64,000 nucleotides of DNA, taken from assembly GCF_900090305.1 (NCBI RefSeq), contig NZ_LT607751.1:372001-436000 (forward strand), read 5' to 3'. The stretch is from Micromonospora siamensis. GTDB taxonomy: Bacteria; Actinomycetota; Actinomycetes; Mycobacteriales; Micromonosporaceae. Each line of letters starts with the position of its first letter. The stretch's first letter is position 1. The notes under the pieces were generated by a model. The model worked only from the letters and a program-made list of their open reading frames with translations. It was not told the DNA's origin and did not search any database. The position numbers and the translations under genes were made by a program. This document shows, piece after piece, positions 49,331 through 61,654 of this stretch.

Positions 49331-50245
49331 TCAGCCCTCGGCGAGCCAGCTGGTGAGCAGGTGATGGTCGATCGAGTCGACCCGGCCCAGCGGCCGCCCG
49401 GCGGCCACCCGCTCGCGCAGCTCCGCCCGGGTGAACCAGCGCGCCTCCAGCAGCTCCTCGCCGTCCACCTCGATCCGGTCGGACTCGGCGGTGGCCCGGA
49501 AGCCCACCATCAGCCCGGCCGGGAAGGGCCACGCCTGCGAACCCTGGTACGCCACGTCGCCGACGACCACGCCGGCCTCCTCGGCGACCTCCCGGCGGAC
49601 CGCGTCCTCCAGACTCTCGCCGACCTCGACGAACCCGGCCAACGTCGAGTACGACCCCTCGGGCGCACCGTTGTGCCGGGCCAGCAGGCACCGGTCGGGG
49701 GAGCCGGGCGCCTCCACCAGCACGATGATCGCCGGCTCGATCCGGGGGAAGAGCAGCCGGTCGCAGGCCGCACAGGTGCGGGCGTGCCCGCCGAAGGTGG
49801 TGACGGTGGCGGCCCCGCAGCCTCCGCAGTGCCGCTGCTGGCGGTGCCAGTGCAGCAGCCCGCGGGCGTACCCCTGGATGGCGGCGTCGGCCGGTCCGAG
49901 CCGACCGACCAGGGTGCGTACGTCCACCGCCGAGGCGGCGCCGACCAGCGCGGCGGCCTCCCGCTCGGTACGGGCGGAGAGGTCCACGGCGAAGACGGCG
50001 GCCGTCCCGTCCAGGCCCAGGAAGACGGTCTGGTCGGCCCGGGGCAGGACGGCGCCGGAGTCGGCGGCGGTCAACCTGACCGGGCTGCCGTCGGCGTCGA
50101 CCAGGCAACGGTCCCGCCAGAGCGCCAGCACGGTGCTGTCGGCGTCGGCGAGCCGCTCGGAGATCCAGCCCGGGTCGGCCCGCCGGCCGCCCGCCCGGTC
50201 CAGCCATCCGCCGCCGTACGTCAACGCCTGTCCATCCGTTCGCAC
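49331..50245 (-). CDS. nudC: NAD+ diphosphatase / RNA decapping Nudix hydrolase NudC
   Basis: 304 residues. The zinc ribbon is HCGGCGAATV...CAAC (residues about 137-160). The Nudix box is GFVEVGESLEDAVRREVAEEAGV (residues about 200-222), fully matching Gx5Ex7REUXEExGU. The NudC signature is SQAWPFPAG just after it; most members have SQPWPFP. NudC splits NAD(H) and removes NAD caps from RNA. The ATG is at 50245. Confidence 0.94.
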   Translation of the reverse strand: MRTDGQALTYGGGWLDRAGGRRADPGWISERLADADSTVLALWRDRCLVDADGSPVRLTAADSGAVLPRADQTVFLGLDGTAAVFAVDLSARTEREAAALVGAASAVDVRTLVGRLGPADAAIQGYARGLLHWHRQQRHCGGCGAATVTTFGGHARTCAACDRLLFPRIEPAIIVLVEAPGSPDRCLLARHNGAPEGSYSTLAGFVEVGESLEDAVRREVAEEAGVVVGDVAYQGSQAWPFPAGLMVGFRATAESDRIEVDGEELLEARWFTRAELRERVAAGRPLGRVDSIDHHLLTSWLAEG

Positions 50246-50462
50246 CCGGTTACCGTGCCACGGCCGGTCGGGTCCCCGCGCACCGGCCCGGCCCGGGCCG
50301 GCGACACCCAGCGTGGCTGCTCAGGGGCTTGGTGTGAGCGGCGACACGCGGTGGACCAGCAGGCCCGGTCGGACAGTGCCAAGGGGGCCGGACGTTGGTT
50401 ACCGTAGTTGTCTTCCGGGTGGGGACCGCACCCCCACGTGGTTCCTTCCGATCGAGGTAGCT

Positions 50463-52283
50463 GTGACGCTGTACGGCGACAAGACTCCGCCCGCCGACGA
50501 CCGGCCCACCGTCCGGGTGATGCCGGTGAGCTGGCCCGGTGACGAGCCGGAGCCGGCGCCGCCGGTTGCTCCGCCCACCGGCCGCTCCCGGTGGTCCCGG
50601 GGTCGGCTGCTGCTGGCCGGCGGGGTCACCGCCGCCGTGCTGGCCGCCGTCGCCGGGGCGGGCGCTTACGCGTACGCCGGTGACGTGCCGCGCGGGACGA
50701 CGGTGCTGGGCGCCGAGGTCGGCGGCCGGAGCCGGGCCGACGCCGCGCGTGAGCTGCGGGCGGAGCTGGACCGCCGGGCGGCCGAGCTGAACGCCCCGGT
50801 GCAGATCCGGCTCGGCGCCCGGACCACCACCGTCAAGCCCGCCGACGTGGGCCTGACCGTGGACGTGGACGCGTCGGTGGCCGCGGCCGAGCGGGCCCAG
50901 GCGCACGCCGTGGACCGGCTGGTGGGGTCCCGCACGGTGCCGCCGGTGGTGACGGTGGACGCGGCCCGGCTCGACGCCGCGCTCCGCAAGGGCCTGGGCA
51001 GCCAGGGGCGGAAGATGACCATGCCGGCGATCACCTTCGCCGGCACCACCCCGAAGGTGGTCCACCCGAAGCCCAGCCTCTCGCTGGAGCCGGAGCGTTC
51101 GGCGCAGGCGGTGCGCGAGGGTTGGCTCACCGGGAAGCCGGTGGAGGTCCCGCTGATCGAGATCAGCCCGGCGACCGACGCCGCGGCGGTGGACAAGCTG
51201 GTGGCGGAGCTGGCCCGGCCGGCCGTCGCCGCGCCGGTCACCCTGCGCACCGACAAGGGCTCGTTGAGCATCCCACCGGCCGCGATCGCCAAGAGCCTGC
51301 GGTTCACCGCCGACAAGACCGGCAAGCTGACCCCGAAGGTGGACGTCAAGCGGCTGCGCGACGCCCTCGGCGACCGGCTGGAGACCATCGAGACCGAGCC
51401 GGTGGACGCCCGGATGACCCTGACCGGCGGCAAGCCGACCGTGGTGCCGGGCAGGGACGGCCTGCAGGTCGACTCGGCCGCGCTGGCGAAGGACCTGCTC
51501 GCGGTGCTGCCGAAGGCCGACGGCCGGGAGGTCGCCGCCAAGGTCAAGCCGGTGCAGCCGGAGCTCTCCACCGCGAAGCTGACCGGTCTGGGCATCAAGG
51601 AGCGGGTCTCCACCTTCACCACCCGCTTCCCGGGCGGCCTGTCCTCGCCGCGCTCGCAGAACATCGTCAACGTGGCGAAGCACGTCGACGGCACCGTCGT
51701 GCTGCCCGGCGAGACGTTCTCACTGAACGAGCACACCGGTGAGCGGGGCACGGACAGCGGCTACCAGGAGGCCCCGGTCATCGTCGACGGCAAGCTGGTC
51801 AAGGGGGTCGGCGGCGGTGTCTCGCAGTTCACCACCACGCTCTTCAACGCCAGCTACTACGCCGGTCTCCAGGACGTGCAGCACAAGCCGCACTCGTTCT
51901 ACTTCGAGCGCTACCCGGCGGTGATCGAGTCGACCATCTTCTGGCCGAACCTGGACTTCAAGTTCCGGAACAACACGAAGTACGGCCTGATGATCGACAC
52001 CGCGTACACCGACAGCACGGTGACCGTGTCGATCTGGAGCACCAAGATCTACGACAGCGTGAAGACCGAGTACGGGCCGCGGCGGGACATCACCGATCCG
52101 AAGACCGTCTACCTGGAGCCGGGCCCCGGCTGCATCGCCACGGCCGGCAGCAGGGGCTTCGCCCAGGACGCCTTCCGGGTCATCACCAAGGACGGCAAGG
52201 TCGTGAAGCGGGAGAAGTTCAGCTGGCGCTACGCCCCGGAGCCCCGCTTCATCTGCGCCCCGGAGCCCAAGCCCGCCACCTGA
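50463..52283 (+). CDS. VanW family protein with PG-binding-like domains
   Basis: 606 residues from the GTG at 50463 (GAGG five bases upstream). A cytoplasmic Pro-rich head of about 45 residues, one membrane helix (LLLAGGVTAAVLAAVAGAGAYAYA, about 47-70), two peptidoglycan-binding-4-like repeats (GTTVLGAEVGGRSRADAARELRAEL, then VPLIEISPATDAAAVDKLVAELARP), and a VanW domain (ERVSTFTTRFPGGLSSPRSQNIVNVAKHVDGTVVLPGETFSLNEHTG, in pieces, 380-445) that ends the protein with GGGVSQFTTTLFNASYYAGL. The role is unknown despite the vancomycin-cluster name; it is probably envelope-located. Confidence 0.9.
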   Translation: MTLYGDKTPPADDRPTVRVMPVSWPGDEPEPAPPVAPPTGRSRWSRGRLLLAGGVTAAVLAAVAGAGAYAYAGDVPRGTTVLGAEVGGRSRADAARELRAELDRRAAELNAPVQIRLGARTTTVKPADVGLTVDVDASVAAAERAQAHAVDRLVGSRTVPPVVTVDAARLDAALRKGLGSQGRKMTMPAITFAGTTPKVVHPKPSLSLEPERSAQAVREGWLTGKPVEVPLIEISPATDAAAVDKLVAELARPAVAAPVTLRTDKGSLSIPPAAIAKSLRFTADKTGKLTPKVDVKRLRDALGDRLETIETEPVDARMTLTGGKPTVVPGRDGLQVDSAALAKDLLAVLPKADGREVAAKVKPVQPELSTAKLTGLGIKERVSTFTTRFPGGLSSPRSQNIVNVAKHVDGTVVLPGETFSLNEHTGERGTDSGYQEAPVIVDGKLVKGVGGGVSQFTTTLFNASYYAGLQDVQHKPHSFYFERYPAVIESTIFWPNLDFKFRNNTKYGLMIDTAYTDSTVTVSIWSTKIYDSVKTEYGPRRDITDPKTVYLEPGPGCIATAGSRGFAQDAFRVITKDGKVVKREKFSWRYAPEPRFICAPEPKPAT

Positions 52284-52307
52284 GGTCCGCGACGCTCACC
52301 GCAGCGA

Positions 52308-52345
52308 AAACGCCCCGCCGGCCATCGGGCCCGCGGGGCGTTCTC
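52308..52345. terminator. Bidirectional terminator between VanW and reductase genes
   Basis: ACGCCCCGC and GCGGGGCGT frame an inner GGCC/GGCC stem. Four As precede and TTCTC follows it, between convergent genes. Confidence 0.8.
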
Positions 52346-52356
52346 GTCGGTACGGG

Positions 52357-52983
52357 TCAGGGCCGCGCCTCGGCCAGCCCCTGGCGTACGCCGTCCGCGT
52401 CCCGGTCGGTGCCGTAGACCGGGGTGTCGGGCTGCTGCCGCCAGCTCTCGTCCAGCGTGCCGGCGTCCACCGGGTCGAAGCCCAGCGCGTCGACGATCCC
52501 CATCACCAGCTGCTTCGCCTCGGCGTCGTCGCCGGCGACCGGCAGCGCGATCCGGCCCGCCTCGCCGGACGGCTTGCCGTGGTCCATCAGGTGCTGGGCC
52601 TGGATGTTGTTGAAGGCCTTCACCACCCGGGCGCCCTTGAGGTGCTCGGCGGTCCACCGGCTGGAGCTCAGGCTCCGGTCCTGGAGTTCGGCGATATCGC
52701 CGTCCCGCTGGGGGTAGTAGTTGTCGGCGTCGACCACGACCTTGCCGTCGAAGAGTTCCGCCGGCAGGCTCGGTACGGCCAGCAGCGGGATCGCCACCAC
52801 CACCAGCTCCGCATCCTGGACGGCCTGCTCCAGCGTGCCGGCGGTGGCGCCGGTCTCCTGCGCCAGCTCGGTGAGGCTCTGCGGCCCCCGCGAGTTGGTC
52901 ACCGTGACGTCATGGTCGAGCGCCCGCAGCCGGCGGGTGAGCGTCCCACCGATGTGCCCCGAGCCGATGATTCCGATCTTCAT
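52357..52983 (-). CDS. F420-dependent NADP reductase-like protein
   Basis: 208 residues. The Rossmann start is MKIGIIGSGHIGGTLTRRLRALDHDVTVTNSRGP, with GSGHIG for NADP phosphate-type binding. Next come VVVAIPLLAVPSLP, VVDADNYYPQRDG, RVVKAFNNIQAQHL and PVAGDDAEAKQLVM, all standard for the Fno/NADPH-dependent F420 reductase-like family. These enzymes move hydride between NADPH and F420, consistent with an F420-rich actinomycete, though many relatives have unproven substrates. The ATG at 52983 has AGGAG five bases upstream. Confidence 0.88.
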   Translation of the reverse strand: MKIGIIGSGHIGGTLTRRLRALDHDVTVTNSRGPQSLTELAQETGATAGTLEQAVQDAELVVVAIPLLAVPSLPAELFDGKVVVDADNYYPQRDGDIAELQDRSLSSSRWTAEHLKGARVVKAFNNIQAQHLMDHGKPSGEAGRIALPVAGDDAEAKQLVMGIVDALGFDPVDAGTLDESWRQQPDTPVYGTDRDADGVRQGLAEARP

Positions 52984-53208
52984 GACCACTCCTGCCTCCG
53001 CCAGCCCTGGCGGTCGAGATCCGGCGAACCATGAGCAGGTACCCGGTGCGGCCGGTCGGATAGCTTCGCCGGGGCGTGCGCAACGTCCCGTTTGTGGCCG
53101 GCACCGGGGGGAACGCCGCCGGCAGGCGGGTTCCGCACCGACCGTACCGAGGCTGGCCGGGCGTCCGTGCCGATTCGCGGGATGCGGTGGGCGGGAAGGT
53201 CGGAAACG

Positions 53209-53244
53209 CATTCAGGGCCACCCCGGATGGGGTGGCCCTGAATG
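53209..53244 (-). terminator. Terminator of the rRNA operon
   Basis: CATTCAGGGCCACCCC and its exact complement form a perfect 16-base stem with a 4-base loop, ten bases after the 5S 3' end in the direction of transcription. Confidence 0.9.
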
Positions 53245-53254
53245 GAATGTTTGT

Positions 53255-53371
53255 CCGGCGGCGTCCTACTCTCCCACACCCTCCCGAGTGCAGTACCATC
53301 GGCGCTGGAGGGCTTAGCTTCCGGGTTCGGAATGTGACCGGGCGTTTCCCCTCCGCCATGACCGCCGTAAC
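53255..53371 (-). rRNA. rrf: 5S ribosomal RNA
   Basis: Read on the minus strand: GTTACGGCGGTCATGGCGGA at the 5' end, the loop CCCGGTCACATTCCGAACCC, AAGCTAAGCC, GATGGTACTGC and GGGTGTGGGAGAGTAGG, closing with CGCCGCCGGAC. About 117 bases. Third gene of the 16S-23S-5S operon. A 76-base spacer separates it from 23S; no tRNA lies in that spacer. Confidence 0.96.
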
Positions 53372-53447
53372 TCTATGAACATGTCAAACACACTCTCGTG
53401 GGGTGTTCGATTGTTCAGAGTTGCACAGTGGACGCGTAGCAGCTTCG

Positions 53448-58451
<5,004 letters not shown>

Positions 58452-58580
58452 AAACTTGTTGAACAATCCATCCCGGCAACAAAAGTGTTGCCAAAGGAAT
58501 CCCAACCAACAACCCACTCCAAAGAGCAGATCACCAGTCCGGGGTATAAATCATAATTGGCACTGGCTTATCAAACACCC

Positions 58581-58600
58581 TGTTGAGTTCTCAAAGAACA
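58581..58600 (-). promoter_or_regulatory. boxA-type antitermination site in the rRNA leader
   Basis: On the minus strand TGTTCTTTGAGAACTCAACA matches the boxA leader motif of actinomycete rRNA operons, about 130 bases before 16S. It is bound by NusB/S10 to prevent premature termination. Confidence 0.8.
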
Positions 58601-58693
58601 ACCACACACCATCCGACAGCCCCGCTAACCGCAGGACCCCGTCCGGGGCATTTCGTCCGCGTCCCCGCCGCTCCCGCGCCGGGCACTTTTACT

Positions 58694-58722
58694 ACGTTAC
58701 CTCACCGTCTTCCCCGTGTCAA
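58694..58722 (-). promoter_or_regulatory. rRNA promoter, proximal
   Basis: On the minus strand TTGACA (58717-58722), a 17-base spacer and TAACGT (58694-58699): a near-consensus promoter about 240 bases before 16S and upstream of boxA. Confidence 0.85.
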
Positions 58723-58869
58723 CCGGTGTGTCCCGGTCTGTCACGCTTCGTACGGGTCGGCCTCCGGTGAGCGCACGCAGCGGCGTACCACTGCGTTTGA
58801 TCATCGGATTTGGCAGGCCGGCCGCCCTGCGGTCACCCGCGAGCTCGTCCGTTTCCCTGCCGGTCGACA

Positions 58870-58898
58870 ACCTTACCCGGTCGGTTCCGCTCCGCCAA
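58870..58898 (-). promoter_or_regulatory. rRNA promoter, middle
   Basis: On the minus strand TTGGCG (58893-58898), a 17-base spacer and TAAGGT (58870-58875). Confidence 0.65.
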
Positions 58899-59037
58899 AT
58901 CCGCCTCGCGGCGTTCCTGTCGGGCACCACCCGGACCGTGTCGGTCAGGAGCTGGGCTCCCGGCTGACCCGGTACCAGTCCGGTTCGGCGCTCCGGTCGT
59001 TTCCTCCCGTTTGCCCCGTTCCGCGCTGGCAGAGAGA

Positions 59038-59067
59038 AAGTTACGTGTCTGCGGGTTTGATCGTCAA
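59038..59067 (-). promoter_or_regulatory. rRNA promoter, distal
   Basis: On the minus strand TTGACG (59062-59067), an 18-base spacer and TAACTT (59038-59043), about 590 bases before 16S. Between the three promoters (58452-59129) I see no gene. Confidence 0.65.
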
Positions 59068-59129
59068 ATCCGGGGGTAGCGTCCCGCGTCACATCATCCT
59101 CGTACGCGAATCTTCCCAGCTCAGAGGGG

Positions 59130-59378
59130 TCAGGATCGGCGCCGGGCGGCAAGCCAGCCCCGGACACCGAGCACTCCGACCGCCGTACCGAGCAGCAGGG
59201 AGGCGGCGATCAGCAGCGCGTGCACCCAGAGGAACCCGGTCGGCGAGCCCTCGCCCACCGTCCCGGTCGACCAGGCGCGCGGGTCGTTCCAGATGGCCAG
59301 GGCGAACCTCGGCCAGATCACCCAGGTCCACACCCCGACCCCGACCAGGAACAGCGACCAACCGCGCGACAGCACCAT
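59130..59378 (-). CDS. SCO4848 family membrane protein
   Basis: 82 residues: MVLSRGWSLFLVGVGVWTWV is the first helix. WPRFALAIWNDPRAW forms a loop, and VHALLIAASLLLGTAVGVLGVRGWLA is the second helix, ending in basic residues. This is the actinobacterial SCO4848 family, of unknown function. The start at the Met of MVLSRGW is chosen for family length; the frame extends to 59477 without support. No ribosome site is visible, and TACTGG six bases upstream may be a -10 for leaderless expression. It is divergent from the PRC-barrel gene. Confidence 0.82.
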   Translation of the reverse strand: MVLSRGWSLFLVGVGVWTWVIWPRFALAIWNDPRAWSTGTVGEGSPTGFLWVHALLIAASLLLGTAVGVLGVRGWLAARRRS

Positions 59379-59512
59379 GGCTGGCCAGTATGCCAGCGCC
59401 GGTGCCCGGCCCGGCCGCGTCGAAGCCGGTCCCGGTCCTGCCTGAGCAGCGGTTTCCAGATCCTGGAGCCCGGGCACTGTCCACGGTTCAGGACCGAAGA
59501 CCGGAGGTGGCC

Positions 59513-59953
59513 ATGCAGCCCTTCAATCCCTGGACCTGGCGGGATCCGTCCGCGCTCGCCGGCGGGTACGACCAGACGACCGCCGCGGACGTACCGGAGC
59601 AGCGGTCGGCGGCGGACGACGGTCCGGACGCACCCGGCCCGGGCACCCCGGTCGACCTGGTCGGCTACCGGGTGGAGGCGACCGACGGCCGGATCGGCGA
59701 GATCGACCGGGCCAGCGACGAGGCGGACGCGCGCTACCTGGTGGTGGACACCGGGCCGTGGATCTTCGGGAGGAAGGTGCTGCTGCCGGCCGGCACGGTC
59801 GCCCGGGTGGACCACCTGGAGCGCACCGTGCACGTCGACCGGACCCGGGACCAGGTGAAGGACTCGCCGGCGTTCGACCCGGACGACTTCGCCCGGCCGG
59901 AGTACCGGGACCGGGTGGGGAACTACTACGCCGAGAGCTACCGGCAGGGCTGA
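59513..59953 (+). CDS. PRC-barrel domain protein
   Basis: 146 residues. A variable head (MQPFNPWTWRDPSALAGGYD) leads into a PRC-barrel: VDLVGYRVEATDGRIGEIDRASDEADARYLVVDTGPWIFGRKVLLPAGTV (in pieces, residues 48-98), closing with HVDRTRDQVKDSPAFDPDD and a Tyr/Arg-rich tail (RPEYRDRVGNYYAESYRQG). PRC-barrels bind RNA or proteins; this stand-alone type is widespread and often stress-associated. The ATG has GGAGG five bases upstream. Confidence 0.9.
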   Translation: MQPFNPWTWRDPSALAGGYDQTTAADVPEQRSAADDGPDAPGPGTPVDLVGYRVEATDGRIGEIDRASDEADARYLVVDTGPWIFGRKVLLPAGTVARVDHLERTVHVDRTRDQVKDSPAFDPDDFARPEYRDRVGNYYAESYRQG

Positions 59954-60309
59954 GCGGTGTCGCAGGGGCGGTGGCCGGCGGGTCGCCGCCCCTGCGCGTA
60001 CCCGGGAAAGGGGGCGGCGGGCCGGCGAGCCCGGAGTTACCGTGTCAGGCATGGTCCGGGTCCTCGTTCCCGCCCCGGAGACCGGCGACGGTCTCCCGGC
60101 GGCTGCCGCACCGGCCCTGCCCGGCCGCCTCGACGGCGGCCGCGACCAGCTCCTCGACGTACTCCGTGCCGGTGGACTGCGGTTCCGCGCCGGCGGGCGA
60201 TGGCGTCCCGCGCTCTGACGAGCCGACTCCACTGAACCAGGGGCCGACCCGCCCCGGTTCCCGCGCGCCCGCGCGTCCTCCACACCCACGGCACGAAAGG
60301 CGTACCACC

Positions 60310-61368
60310 ATGTCCGCAGCACGGATGCTCACCGGAGACCGCCCGACCGGGCGGCTGCACCTGGGCCACTACGTCGGCAGCATCGCCAACCGGGTGAAGC
60401 TGCACCAGCGCTACGACAGCTTCTTCATCATCGCCGACCTGCACATGCTGACCACGAGGAACACCCGCGAGGACATCGAGCGGGCCACCGACAACGCCCG
60501 GGAGATGGTCACCGACGTACTGGCCGCCGGGGTGGAGCCCGACCGGGCGACGTTCTACCTCCAGTCGGCGATCCCCGAGGTCGGCGACCTGAACACCCTG
60601 TTCCAGAACCTGGTCACCGTGCCCCGGCTGGAACGCGTCCCGTCGATCAGGGAGATGGCCCGGGACGCCGGCAAGGACGAGGTGCCGTACGGCCTGCTCG
60701 GCTACCCGGTCCTGCAGGCCGCGGACATCCTCTGCGTCCGGGCACAGGTGGTGCCGGTGGGTAAGGACAACGCGGCGCACGTCGAGGTGACCCGGGAGAT
60801 CGCCCGGCGCTTCAACCATCTCTACGGGGAGGTCTTCCCGGTGCCCGAGCTGGTGCCGGCGGAGACGCCCACCCTGGTCGGCACGGACGGTCGGGCCAAG
60901 ATGAGCAAGAGCCGGGGCAACGCCATCGGGCTGGCCGACGACGCCGCGACCGTGCGGCGCAAGGTGCGGGGCATGTACACCGACCCGAACCGGGTGCGCG
61001 CCGACGTGCCCGGGACCGTCGAGGGAAACCCGGTCTTCGCGTACCACGACGTGTTCAATCCGGACCGGGCCCGGGTGGCGGAGCTGAAGGAGCGCTACCG
61101 GGCCGGCCGGGTCGGTGACGTGGAGGTCAAGGAGGAGCTGGCCGTCGCGCTCAACCGGTTCCTCGACCCGATCCGGGAACGCCGGGCGCGGATCGAGGCG
61201 GACCCCGGCCTGGTCGACCGGCTGATCGTCGAGGGCACCGAGCGGACCCGGGCCGAGGTGCGCCGCACCCTGGTCGAGGTGCGCCGGGCGATGGGCCTCA
61301 CCGCCGTCTACCAGCGGGTCCGGCGCCGGGCCGAGCGCACCCGCCGGGCCGCGCCCACCCCGTCCTGA
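60310..61368 (+). CDS. trpS: Tryptophanyl-tRNA synthetase, divergent (type II-like) subclass
   Basis: 352 residues, a class I synthetase charging tRNA-Trp. The HIGH-type motif is RPTGRLHLGHYVGSI (residues about 11-25), and the KMSKS motif is AKMSKSRGNAIGL (near 198-210). ADLHMLTT, FYLQSAIPEVGDL and GYPVLQAADIL are the family core. The start MLTGDRPTGRLHLGHY and the C-terminal third (VEGNPVFAYHDVFNPD, YRAGRVGDVEVKEELAVALN) resemble, from memory, Deinococcus TrpRS II rather than the more usual FSGxQPSG form. The ATG is at 60310. In the 59954-60309 gap upstream, a minus-strand frame of about 80 codons has good codon bias but no supported start. Confidence 0.93.
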   Translation: MSAARMLTGDRPTGRLHLGHYVGSIANRVKLHQRYDSFFIIADLHMLTTRNTREDIERATDNAREMVTDVLAAGVEPDRATFYLQSAIPEVGDLNTLFQNLVTVPRLERVPSIREMARDAGKDEVPYGLLGYPVLQAADILCVRAQVVPVGKDNAAHVEVTREIARRFNHLYGEVFPVPELVPAETPTLVGTDGRAKMSKSRGNAIGLADDAATVRRKVRGMYTDPNRVRADVPGTVEGNPVFAYHDVFNPDRARVAELKERYRAGRVGDVEVKEELAVALNRFLDPIRERRARIEADPGLVDRLIVEGTERTRAEVRRTLVEVRRAMGLTAVYQRVRRRAERTRRAAPTPS

Positions 61369-61430
61369 CGGAGGGGGTACGCCGAGAAAGAGGCGCGCGG
61401 GCGGACCGCCGCTGCCGGTAGTCTGCCCGC

Positions 61431-61538
61431 GTGACCAGTGCCGCGCCGCAGCCCGCCCCGACGTCGTACGACGTGTCGGTCGGCGCGCTGCGACGCCGGC
61501 GATCCACGGTGCGCCGCACCGTCGACCGCCTGCGCTGA
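61431..61538 (+). CDS. Arginine-rich leader peptide of argS
   Basis: A 35-codon ORF: V-TSAAPQPAPTSYDVSVGAL followed by RRRRSTVRRTVDRLR. Eight of the last fifteen codons are arginine, four of them consecutive (CGA CGC CGG CGA). It ends 116 bases before argS. A -10-like TAGTCT (61419-61424) ends six bases before the GTG, so it is probably the first codon of a leaderless transcript. An arginine-codon cluster ahead of arginyl-tRNA synthetase is what an attenuation leader needs. Expression is inferred. Confidence 0.6.
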   Translation: MTSAAPQPAPTSYDVSVGALRRRRSTVRRTVDRLR

Positions 61539-61634
61539 CACCTTTCCTGCGACCGGCGGATCGAGCCGCCGGTCCCGCCGATCGTCCTCGGTCCGTCCGT
61601 CCTCCCGTCCGGTGATCCGCCTCCGCCGCGGATC
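61506..61634 (+). promoter_or_regulatory. Leader RNA of argS with mutually exclusive hairpins
   Basis: Three stems are perfect: ACGGTGC/GCACCGT (61506-61522, inside the leader ORF), GACCGGCGG/CCGCCGGTC (61551-61574), and GATCCGC/GCGGATC (61614-61634), the last ending 20 bases before the argS ATG. The GGCGGATC of the second stem (61555-61562) can instead pair with GATCCGCC at 61614-61621. The second and third stems are therefore mutually exclusive with this long-range pairing. CGATCC in the leader ORF (61500-61505) can also pair with GGATCG at 61558-61563. No T-tract is present, so control may act on argS translation or through Rho. Confidence 0.55.
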
Positions 61635-61654
61635 CGCACGAGATCGGCGTACCC

